From CAZWRV01 sp964636325 (GTDB lineage: Bacteria; Verrucomicrobiota; Lentisphaeria; Victivallales; GWF2-50-93), in assembly GCA_964636325.1 (NCBI GenBank), contig CAZWRV010000146.1, forward strand, positions 1 to 10,625: DNA of 10,625 bases, written 5' to 3'. A program made the translations under genes and the position numbers. Under the pieces are notes generated by a model. The model did no database searches and had not been told where the DNA came from. It was given only the letters and a program-made list of their open reading frames with translations. The stretch's first letter is position 1; each line of letters starts with the position of its first letter. Shown here in pieces: positions 1-5,246 of this stretch.

Positions 1-13
1 CTACCCCTATCTT

Positions 14-33
14 TTGGAAAAAACGTTTTCCAA
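14..33. repeat. Short inverted repeat near the left edge of the transposon-like segment
   Basis: Arms TTGGAAAA (14-21) and TTTTCCAA (26-33) are perfect reverse complements around AACG; the core AAAACGTTTT (20-29) is itself palindromic. It lies upstream of the first transposase ORF, in DNA with no recognisable coding sequence. It may be part of a transposon end or a regulatory site. The outer limit of the element cannot be fixed because the window begins here. Confidence 0.4.
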
Positions 34-53
34 GTGGCACCGTAAGGGACTAA

Positions 54-72
54 CGCACCCGCAGCGGGTGCG
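54..72. repeat. GC-rich palindrome upstream of transposase ORF1
   Basis: CGCACCCGC (54-62) and GCGGGTGCG (64-72) are perfect 9-bp arms around one central base. As RNA it would form a 7-bp stem with a 5-nt loop. An alternating GC run (70-80) follows directly. A very similar CACCC...GGGTG palindrome lies at the other end of the transposon segment (2917-2932), which suggests a role as an element end. There is no U-tract, so a terminator is unlikely. Confidence 0.5.
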
Positions 73-144
73 CGCGCGCGAGGCCACAAGACCTATCCGT
101 TCGAAACAAAACTCCGCGCCGTCAAGTCATACCTTGAGGAGTCC

Positions 145-147
145 TAG
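145..147 (+). other. In-frame amber codon inside the ORF1 helix-turn-helix
   Basis: TAG separates codons 88-144 (KTYPFETKLRAVKSYLEES) from GPKMICEEFGVSE. The two halves together read as one continuous transposase HTH. The upstream half has no ATG, GTG or TTG in frame back to the TAA at 43-45. This is either a nonsense mutation or a shortened start at ATG 157. TAG is a normal stop elsewhere here: ORF2 and the nitroreductase both end with it. Confidence 0.6.
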
Positions 148-156
148 GGGCCGAAG

Positions 157-1872
157 ATGATCTGCGAGGAGTTCGGCGTCAGCGAGGCCGGGCTCTACAA
201 GTGGGTGAGCATCTACCGGGAGCACGGAGAAGAGGGCCTCAGGCAGCGGAGAAGGCGGGGATCCTCGCCCGGGAAGGTTCCGGTGCAGGTCAAGGAGAAG
301 ATCGCCGAAATAAAGGCTCGGAACCCTCTTTTCGGCATACGGAGGATTTCCGACGTCCTGATGCGCTTCCTGCACATGCGGGCCAGCCCGGAGACCGTCA
401 GGAGGACGCTGCAGGAATCCACGTCAGCGGAACATGGTTCCGAGAACCGTCCCGCAGCAAGAAGCTCCCGCAGGAACGTCACCCGCCCGAGATACTTCGA
501 GAGGGCGACGCCGAACCAGATGTGGCAGAGCGACATCTTCACGTTCCGGCTCGGCGGCCGCTACGCCTATCTCATCGGCTTCATCGACGACTACTCGCGC
601 TACATGGTCGGCCTGGGGCTCTACATGAGCCAGACGTCCGAGAACGTGATGGAGGTCTTCCGCAAGGCGATGGCCGAGTACGGCGTGCCGAAGGAGATGC
701 TGACCGACAACGGCCGCCAGTACGCGAGCTGGCGCGGGACCACGAAGTTCGAGCGGGAGCTCGCGAAGGAGAAGATAAGGCACATCAGGAGCCGGCCGCA
801 CCATCCGATGACGCTCGGCAAGATCGAGCGCTTCTGGAAGACGATCTACCAGGAGTTCCTTGACCGCGCCCAGTTCGAGACGTTCGAGTCGGCGCGGGAG
901 CGCATCGCGTTCTGGACGAAGTACTACAACCACCGCCGTCCGCACCAGGGGATCGGCGGGCTCTGCCCCGCCGACCGCTTCTTCGAGATCCAGGGCGAGC
1001 TCAGGAAGGTGATCGAGCGCAAGATCGAGGAGAACACGCTTGAGCTGGCCCTGCGCGGGAAGCAGGCCGAGACGTTCTACATGGTGGGGCGCCTGGGCGA
1101 GAAGTCCGTGGTCCTCACCGCGGAAAAGGGGAAGATGAAGCTGTCGGTCGACGGGAACGAGAAGGAGCTTGAGAACGGGGAGTTCATACATGAAATCGGA
1201 AAAGCCGGAGCCGAAGAGGCCGAAAAGGGAGTACAGGACGTTCACCGCGGAGGAGAAATGCCGGGCGGTCCTGTCGGTGTGGTCGGAGAGGAGAAGCCCC
1301 GCGGAGATCTGCAGGGAGCTGGCGCTGGCCAAGGACCAGTTCAAGAAGTGGCAGGAGCTGGCGCTGCAGGGTATCTTAGAGGCGCTGGAAGCGAAAAGGG
1401 ACCAGGCCAGATGCTCCCCGCTGAACGAAAGGCTGGCGAGGCTGCTGGAGCGGAGGCTGTCCGCGATGGCGGCCCGGAGGCAGGCGGCGGCAAGGCCGAA
1501 GCCGCCGCCGGAGAAGCGGGAGGAGGAGCCGGTCCAGAAAGGGGAATAGATGCCGGAACGGAAGTCGCAGGCCGAGATACTGGAGGTCATCCTGAAGGTC
1601 AGGCGCCGGGAGATCACGGCGAGGAAGGGCGCCGCCATCCTGGGCATGTCCCGGAAGAGCTACTACAAGTGGGAGAACCGGGCGCTTGCCGGAATGGTGG
1701 AGGCCCTTGCGGAGCGTCCGCCCGGACGCCCCTCCGGCCCGCCGGAGGATCCGGAAAAGGAGGCGCTCCGCAGGGAGGTCGGGGACCTCAGGGCGCAGCT
1801 GCTCGAAATGCAGAAGCGCCTGGAGCTCAAGGACATGGTGCACAGGATAGAGCTGGAGAACCTCGGCGCTGA
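157..1872 (+). CDS. Transposase ORF1: HTH plus rve/DDE integrase, probably N-terminally broken
   Basis: The conserved part (residues 1 to about 345) is an integrase-type transposase. The rest of an HTH lies at residues 1-30 (SEAGLYKW), followed by a DDE catalytic core with D126 (QSDIF), D184 (LTDNG) and E224 (KIERFW). The motif YYNHRRPHQGIG is at about 256-267, with a C-terminal beta-rich tail (TFYMVGRLGEKSVV) at about 306-320. ATG 157 has an AGGGG six bases upstream. However, the same frame upstream (88-144) reads KTYPFETKLRAVKSYLEES, the missing first half of the HTH, and is cut off by TAG at 145-147. Beyond residue 345 the frame is Gly/Ala-rich and runs antiphase over ORF2 and ORF3, so the stretch from about 1190 to 1872 is probably not genuine protein. 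Adding one G to the G4 tract at 1177-1180 would end the frame at TGA 1191-1193, overlapping the ORF2 start. It may be a pseudogene or be expressed from the internal ATG. Confidence 0.65.
   Translation: MICEEFGVSEAGLYKWVSIYREHGEEGLRQRRRRGSSPGKVPVQVKEKIAEIKARNPLFGIRRISDVLMRFLHMRASPETVRRTLQESTSAEHGSENRPAARSSRRNVTRPRYFERATPNQMWQSDIFTFRLGGRYAYLIGFIDDYSRYMVGLGLYMSQTSENVMEVFRKAMAEYGVPKEMLTDNGRQYASWRGTTKFERELAKEKIRHIRSRPHHPMTLGKIERFWKTIYQEFLDRAQFETFESARERIAFWTKYYNHRRPHQGIGGLCPADRFFEIQGELRKVIERKIEENTLELALRGKQAETFYMVGRLGEKSVVLTAEKGKMKLSVDGNEKELENGEFIHEIGKAGAEEAEKGVQDVHRGGEMPGGPVGVVGEEKPRGDLQGAGAGQGPVQEVAGAGAAGYLRGAGSEKGPGQMLPAERKAGEAAGAEAVRDGGPEAGGGKAEAAAGEAGGGAGPERGIDAGTEVAGRDTGGHPEGQAPGDHGEEGRRHPGHVPEELLQVGEPGACRNGGGPCGASARTPLRPAGGSGKGGAPQGGRGPQGAAARNAEAPGAQGHGAQDRAGEPRR
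1190..1549 (+). CDS. Transposon ORF2: small helix-turn-helix protein (IS3 OrfA-like)
   Basis: This is a 119-residue basic protein. Residues about 15-50 (YRTFTAEEKCRAVLSVW, then SPAEICRELALAKDQFKKW) have the pattern of the IS3 OrfA/transposase_8 DNA-binding HTH, and the C-terminal half is Arg/Ala/Pro-rich and charged. ATG 1190 is chosen over TTG 1169 because GGGGAG (1177-1182) sits seven bases upstream, while the TTG has its ribosome site too close. The gene overlaps the tail of ORF1 in another frame. Its TAG stop (1547-1549) is directly followed by the ATG of ORF3, so translational coupling is likely. It probably recognises transposon ends or acts as a regulator; it has no catalytic domain. 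Confidence 0.6.
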   Translation: MKSEKPEPKRPKREYRTFTAEEKCRAVLSVWSERRSPAEICRELALAKDQFKKWQELALQGILEALEAKRDQARCSPLNERLARLLERRLSAMAARRQAAARPKPPPEKREEEPVQKGE

Positions 1873-2413
1873 AAAAAAAGCGGGCCGAGGCGGCCGGAGC
1901 CAGAATGAAGCTCATCATGCAAATGAAGTCCGAGAACGGAGCGACCTACGCGGCGGCGACCGCCGCCATGGGCGTGAGCTATCCGACCTTCATGCGCTGG
2001 AAGAGCCGCGACAGCGCCGGCGCCGAGCCGGTGCTGGCCCCCGGCCCGAAGAAGCTCGAAAAGCTCGACCTGGAGGCGCTGAAGGGCGACATCGCAGCGC
2101 CCGGCTTCGGCCCGAAGAGGACTTCGGGGACCGGAGAGATCTACCGGAAATACCGTTCCCAGATATCCAGAAGGCCTCTGATGAGCATGGTCCGCGACGC
2201 CAGGGCCGACGCCTCCGACAGGCGGAAGGCCTCGATGGAGGACGTGATCTGGCTGACTCCGGGGTCGGTATGGGGCATGGACGTCACCGAGGCGCCATGC
2301 GGGGACGGAAGAGTCTTCGTCAACCTGGTCCAGGACATGGCCTCGAAATACAAGATCGACCCCCTTGTCCTGGACCACGACCCACGCGGGGCCGAAGTAG
2401 CCGGACAGCTTGA
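1550..2413 (+). CDS. Transposon ORF3: HTH plus coiled-coil protein; frame past the A8 tract is probably spurious
   Basis: The convincing part is residues 1 to about 110. An HTH (EITARKGAAILGMSRKSYYKW, about 23-43) is followed by a Pro-rich linker and a heptad-like coiled coil at about 70-105 (LRREVGDLRAQLLEMQKRLE). This layout resembles IS3-type OrfA proteins that multimerise through a leucine-zipper helix. AGGGG lies five bases before the ATG, and the gene begins immediately after the ORF2 stop. At 1872-1879 the coding strand has eight A residues. The frame then stays open to 2413, but that portion is Arg/Gly/Asp-rich shadow sequence of ORF4. Loss of one A would fuse ORF3 to ORF4 through KKRAEAAGARMKL. 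The real product is therefore either about 110 residues plus an unrelated tail, or the front half of an ORF3-ORF4 fusion. Confidence 0.5.
   Translation: MPERKSQAEILEVILKVRRREITARKGAAILGMSRKSYYKWENRALAGMVEALAERPPGRPSGPPEDPEKEALRREVGDLRAQLLEMQKRLELKDMVHRIELENLGAEKKAGRGGRSQNEAHHANEVRERSDLRGGDRRHGRELSDLHALEEPRQRRRRAGAGPRPEEARKARPGGAEGRHRSARLRPEEDFGDRRDLPEIPFPDIQKASDEHGPRRQGRRLRQAEGLDGGRDLADSGVGMGHGRHRGAMRGRKSLRQPGPGHGLEIQDRPPCPGPRPTRGRSSRTA
1872..1879 (+). other. A8 homopolymer: possible frameshift or transcriptional slippage site between ORF3 and ORF4
   Basis: Eight consecutive A residues lie in ORF3 codons GAA AAA AAA, just after its coiled coil. A one-base deletion or +1 shift moves reading into the ORF4 frame, which is open from the TAG at 1848 and continues KKRAEAAGARMKLIMQ into the ORF4 HTH. 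A -1 shift instead meets TGA at 1906-1908. A-tracts are known slippage sites in insertion-sequence transposases; use of this one is inferred. Confidence 0.45.
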
Positions 2414-2948
2414 CAGGGCGTTCTCAAAATATGAGCCGCCCCTCTTCATGAAGAGGGACAACGGCGGCAACCTCAACTCGGCCGAGGTCGACGGCGTGCT
2501 CGCAAGGCACATGGTGATCCCGCTGAACAGCCCGAGGTACTATCCCAGGTTCAACGGCTCGGTCGATAACGCCAACGGCGAACTCAAGCGCGACGAGAAC
2601 TTCATCGTCATGAGCGACCTCTGCGCATGCGGAGGGGCCGACCTGGGCCTGCACATGTACAGGATAGTCGGGGAGCTCAACCACAAGCCACGGGAAGTGA
2701 TCGGCGGAGCATGCTCGTGCCTGGCCTTCCACGGATCGGAAAAACTCAAGGCCACGAGGCGTGGCAGAAAGGAGACCTACGAAGAAATACTGCGAAGAAT
2801 AGTTGAAATCGAAACGCGTGGAGGCAATCTTAAAAGGGACGCGGTGATAAGGTCGGCGATCAGATCCTGGTTGCTCGAAAACGGCCACATCACGGTGTCG
2901 GAAAACTGCGAAGTGTCACCCGGTTCCGGGTGGGAAAATGTCTCATAA
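1905..2948 (+). CDS. Transposase ORF4: HTH plus integrase core with D-D-35-D triad
   Basis: This 347-residue protein begins with an HTH (ATYAAATAAMGVSYPTFMRW, residues 13-32), then a linker (GPKRTSGTGEIYRKYRSQIS, 69-88), then an rve-type integrase core. Likely metal ligands are D126 (WGMDVTE) and D185 (KRDNGGNLN). The third ligand should lie in the NG.VE..NGELK-like motif; here it is D221 (FNGSVDNANGELKR), exactly 35 residues after D185, so the usual Glu is Asp. E226 is a second candidate. GGAG sits five bases before ATG 1905, so independent initiation is possible; a fusion to ORF3 through the A8 tract is the alternative. It would be the catalytic strand-transfer protein of the second transposase module. 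It ends in TAA at 2946-2948, close to the junction with the methyltransferase fragment. Confidence 0.7.
   Translation: MKLIMQMKSENGATYAAATAAMGVSYPTFMRWKSRDSAGAEPVLAPGPKKLEKLDLEALKGDIAAPGFGPKRTSGTGEIYRKYRSQISRRPLMSMVRDARADASDRRKASMEDVIWLTPGSVWGMDVTEAPCGDGRVFVNLVQDMASKYKIDPLVLDHDPRGAEVAGQLDRAFSKYEPPLFMKRDNGGNLNSAEVDGVLARHMVIPLNSPRYYPRFNGSVDNANGELKRDENFIVMSDLCACGGADLGLHMYRIVGELNHKPREVIGGACSCLAFHGSEKLKATRRGRKETYEEILRRIVEIETRGGNLKRDAVIRSAIRSWLLENGHITVSENCEVSPGSGWENVS
2917..2932. repeat. Palindrome at the right end of the transposon-like segment
   Basis: CACCCGG (2917-2923) and CCGGGTG (2926-2932) are perfect arms around TT. It lies within the last codons of ORF4, about 15 bp before its stop codon. 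It matches the core of the palindrome at 54-72 (CACCC...GGGTG), so the two may be paired end sites for transposase binding. Confidence 0.45.
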
Positions 2949-3361
2949 TCTCGTTGCGCGCGCATTATTACAGACATCCGAGGACATATCATCGCAGGGG
3001 TATTTTCTCTATTGATGAACCTAGTCCAACCATTCGGGGTGTCAATAGACCTGTTCCTGAAGGTTATCCCGGACATCCGGGTGATCCAGTTAAAATGAAC
3101 TCTTCAATCCGTCCACTTACGACAAAAGAACGGGCAATGATTCAAACATTCCCAGAAGATTTCATTTTGAACGGTTCCAAAACGGAACTTGAACAAATAA
3201 TCGGGAATGCTGTCCCAGTGAACCTCGGAAAGTTCGTAGCAGAGTCATTAAAAGAATATATTGAAAAACTTGCAGACAGCAAATCGACACCGTTCATGAT
3301 ATCGGAACAACCACAAAAATATTCCCATCCCCCAGCTTGTCAGAGTGTTGTACCTTCATGA
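2930..3361 (+). pseudogene. C-terminal fragment of a DNA cytosine-5 methyltransferase
   Basis: The translated frame carries the C-terminal signature of C5-cytosine methyltransferases. There is a target-recognition/motif VIII-IX region (RRGIFSIDEPSPTIRG, about 22-37), motif IX (RPLTTKERAMIQTFPEDF, 61-78) and motif X (QIIGNAVPVNLGKF, 89-102). The N-terminal two-thirds is absent: the SAM-binding FAGIGG motif and the catalytic PCQ/ENV motifs are missing. The piece cannot methylate DNA alone. The frame formally opens at GTG 2930 inside the ORF4 tail; methyltransferase-like sequence starts near 2957 (HYYRHPR). It is visibly AT-richer than the transposon. The simplest reading is that the transposon inserted into, or deleted into, a methyltransferase gene. 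No restriction enzyme or N-terminal half is visible. Confidence 0.75.
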
Positions 3362-3378
3362 TGGCGGTTGATTATCTT

Positions 3379-3391
3379 CGGATGCCATCCG
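3379..3391. repeat. Small palindrome between the converging methyltransferase fragment and trpA
   Basis: CGGATG and CATCCG are perfect 6-bp arms around one C, in the 62-bp gap between the methyltransferase stop and the trpA stop. A convergent gap is where a bidirectional terminator would be expected, but there is no T-tract, so this is a weak call. Confidence 0.25.
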
Positions 3392-3423
3392 CCCGATGGT
3401 TCCAGCTTGGTGCTGCGGATTTC

Positions 3424-4275
3424 TCAGATAATACAGGCCTGTAGATATTTCGAAATTTCCCGGACAAATTCCCCTATTCCGCGCACTGTCCCCATACCTT
3501 TGCTGAGCTCCTCAATCTTCCTGACGATCGCGCTGCCGACGACGACGCCGTCCACGCCGGTCCCTGCGGCGGCCTTCGCATGCTCAGGCGTCGATATACC
3601 GAATCCGACAACGACCGGTAGCGGAGTGTGCTTCCTGATCTCGGAGATCTTCTCCGCGAAATTCGCGGAAAAAGTCTTCGACTCGCCCGTGACTCCCTCC
3701 CTTGACACATAGTAGATGAACGCGCCTGCGCCGGCGGCGATCTTTCCTATCCGTTTAGGCGACGTGTTCGGGGCGACAATGCTGACCAGCGGAATCCCGT
3801 GCTCTCTGAAGATATCTCCGAAGGTCTTCCCGCCCTTGTAAGGCTTTGCCGCCTCCTCCGGCGGAAGATCGAGGGGCAGGACGGCATCCACGCCGGACTC
3901 TGCGGCCTTCCTGCAGAACCTGGCGAAATCCGCCCTTCCGGAATAAGCGATCGGATTGAGATATGTGAAAAGGACAATCGGCGTGCAGGCATGGATTTTG
4001 CGGATATCGCGGGCGAGATCCAAGACCTTCAACGGCGTCATCCCGGAGGCTATGGCTCGCTCCGCAGCGAGCTGGTTGGCCTCGCCGTCCGCAAGCGGAT
4101 CCGAGAATGGAACGCCGAGTTCGAGGATGTCCGCGCCGGCACGGATTATCTCGTCCGCGATCTTCATGGACGTTTCGAAATCGGGATCCCCCGCCGTGAT
4201 GTACGCCACCAGCGCCGAACGGCCGCTTGATTTACATCCGGAAAAAGTTTTTTGAATAAGATTTTGCATCGACAT
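3424..4275 (-). CDS. trpA: Tryptophan synthase alpha subunit
   Basis: This cytoplasmic TIM-barrel enzyme cleaves indole-3-glycerol phosphate to indole and glyceraldehyde-3-phosphate, and the indole passes to TrpB. The 283 residues cover the whole family (usually about 265-270). The signature ELGVPFSDPLADG is at 52-64, with catalytic Glu52 and Asp63 (equivalent to Salmonella E49 and D60). The mobile-loop motif SREGVTG and the phosphate-binding GFGIS and VVVGSAIV segments are present. An AAAAGGAT ribosome site (rc of 4281-4288) is six bases upstream of the first ATG, supporting that start over ATG 4269. No trpB or other trp gene is visible. It is the last gene of the minus-strand run, downstream of the lipoate-ligase family gene, separated from it by an unusual inverted-repeat segment. 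Its regulation cannot be told from this window. Confidence 0.95.
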   Translation of the reverse strand: MSMQNLIQKTFSGCKSSGRSALVAYITAGDPDFETSMKIADEIIRAGADILELGVPFSDPLADGEANQLAAERAIASGMTPLKVLDLARDIRKIHACTPIVLFTYLNPIAYSGRADFARFCRKAAESGVDAVLPLDLPPEEAAKPYKGGKTFGDIFREHGIPLVSIVAPNTSPKRIGKIAAGAGAFIYYVSREGVTGESKTFSANFAEKISEIRKHTPLPVVVGFGISTPEHAKAAAGTGVDGVVVGSAIVRKIEELSKGMGTVRGIGEFVREISKYLQACII

Positions 4276-4291
4276 TATTCATCCTTTTCTA

Positions 4292-4333
4292 TTAAAATAC
4301 CGCCGCCCTGCGGAGGCTCAGATGTTGCTTCAT
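4292..4333 (-). CDS. Possible 13-codon leader ORF upstream of trpA
   Basis: The sequence reads MKQHLSLRRAAVF then TAA TAG, ending just before the trpA ribosome site. Its ATG overlaps the stop of the preceding 58-codon ORF (ATGA). It has no Trp codon, so it is not a classical trp attenuator peptide. Most of it is encoded by one arm of the inverted repeat, so it may simply reflect that repeat. Confidence 0.2.
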   Translation of the reverse strand: MKQHLSLRRAAVF

Positions 4334-4438
4334 AGCGCCGATCCGCGGGTTCTCGCCCGTGGCTGCAAGAGTTTCTTCCCTTGCTGGGATTTTAAGACAA
4401 ATTTATGTTTCCCGAGCCCTCGCAGGGCGGCGGTATTT
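4295..4438. repeat. 144-bp segment bounded by 18-bp perfect inverted repeats, with internal hairpins
   Basis: AAATACCGCCGCCCTGCG (4295-4312) and its exact reverse complement (4421-4438) bound the segment. The pairing continues inward through one wobble and one mismatch into GGCTC/GAGCC (4315-4319 with 4414-4418). Two smaller hairpins lie inside: CCGCGGG/CCCGTGG (4343-4349, 4356-4362) and GCAAGAG/CCCTTGC (4365-4371, 4378-4384). No flanking target duplication is evident. It could be a MITE-like or REPIN-like repeat, or a structured leader RNA for trpA. Length, symmetry and position between genes favour a mobile repeat, but a copy elsewhere is needed to decide. Confidence 0.6.
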
Positions 4439-4506
4439 GAGTGTCCGACAAAATCACTGAATCTTCTTATATTCCCTTCTTCGGTAGGCTGTTCCGTGTT
4501 GGTCAT
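4330..4506 (-). CDS. Possible 58-residue ORF coupled to the lipoate-ligase family gene
   Basis: The ATG (4506-4504) overlaps the TGA of the upstream gene as ATGA, and its own TGA overlaps the next small ORF in the same way. The peptide begins MTNTEQPTEEGNIRRFSDFV and ends in a basic, Arg-rich tail. I recognise no domain. Its second half lies inside the 144-bp inverted-repeat segment, so it may be a chance frame running into a repeat. I know of no homologue. Confidence 0.25.
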   Translation of the reverse strand: MTNTEQPTEEGNIRRFSDFVGHSNTAALRGLGKHKFVLKSQQGKKLLQPRARTRGSAL

Positions 4507-5246
4507 TGGATATTCGATTTCCTTTCCACGTTCCACTCCGGCGTGGAATATTTCTCCGCCGCAAGCTTTTCAGCCTGCGCCATCAAAGACTTGTCCGGTT
4601 CAAAACTGGCGAACTGAATCTTGTATTCTTCGGCAAATCCGCAAATGAGCGAATCGATCAACAAATCCTTCCTGATCCCGGGCAGATTGTCGAGGAGTAT
4701 GCTCCCCTGATGGAGGATTCCGGACCTGCTTCTGCGCTGGGCCGCGCCGGCAATTTTACTGCCGGCGGCGACTACGTCGTGCCGTGCGGCGTTGCGGAAG
4801 CATGCCATGGTTTCGCGATCCTCGCTGATTTCGTTGGACGGCGCGAGCTCAGCTGCAACCCCCGAGTTCCGGAGCAGCTTCAAGATCGGAATGTGGAAGA
4901 ACATGTAGCTTTCGATCCTGTCGAGCCGCATTATCTCATGCTTCGCCGGAACGATGAACGTGTATGTGACGTCGTTCAAATGATAGACGATCCCGCCGCC
5001 GGTGGGCCGCCGGACGAGCGTATATTTCCCTGCGATGTCCGCAGGATATTTCTGCGCGTATCCGAACGATACGGACGGTCTGTCCCAGCCGTAAATCCGA
5101 AGTAGCGGAACCCCTCCCTCCGAGATGCAGGAATCCTTGCAAAGAATCTCGTCCACGGCCATGTTGACGAACGGGCTTCCGGCGGCATCCTTCCAGAGAT
5201 GCCAACGTCCGTCCGACACTGAAAAGGCTTTCAATCGCTTGTTCAT
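4503..5246 (-). CDS. Lipoate-protein ligase A / octanoyltransferase (LipM-like) family protein
   Basis: The 247-residue protein has the fold signature of the biotin/lipoate protein ligase family. RRPTGGGIVYH (79-89) is the ligand-binding loop, and the block ACFRNAARHDVVAAGSKIAG (148-167) carries Cys149 and Lys164, followed by RSGILHQGSI (174-183). A Cys-Phe at this position, plus a length well short of E. coli LplA (338) and without its C-terminal domain, resembles LipM octanoyltransferases, where the Cys forms an acyl-enzyme. The conserved Lys suits all family members. It would attach octanoyl or lipoyl groups to lipoyl domains of dehydrogenases or GcvH. Its ATG overlaps the stop of the upstream kinase-like gene (ATGA), so the two are translationally coupled. 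Choice between ligase and transferase is uncertain. Confidence 0.8.
   Translation of the reverse strand: MNKRLKAFSVSDGRWHLWKDAAGSPFVNMAVDEILCKDSCISEGGVPLLRIYGWDRPSVSFGYAQKYPADIAGKYTLVRRPTGGGIVYHLNDVTYTFIVPAKHEIMRLDRIESYMFFHIPILKLLRNSGVAAELAPSNEISEDRETMACFRNAARHDVVAAGSKIAGAAQRRSRSGILHQGSILLDNLPGIRKDLLIDSLICGFAEEYKIQFASFEPDKSLMAQAEKLAAEKYSTPEWNVERKSNIQ

Noticed and set aside
145..147. TAG reassigned as a sense codon
   Set aside because: ORF2 and the nitroreductase both end naturally at TAG, so ordinary stop usage is simpler.
424..2378. Long minus-strand ORFs (up to about 407 codons) across the transposon
   Set aside because: They are antisense shadows of GC-rich ORF1-ORF4, have Arg/Leu/Pro-rich nonsense composition and no recognisable domain.
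4292..4333. Classical trp attenuator leader peptide
   Set aside because: The 13-codon ORF has no Trp codon, and no terminator with a U-tract precedes trpA.
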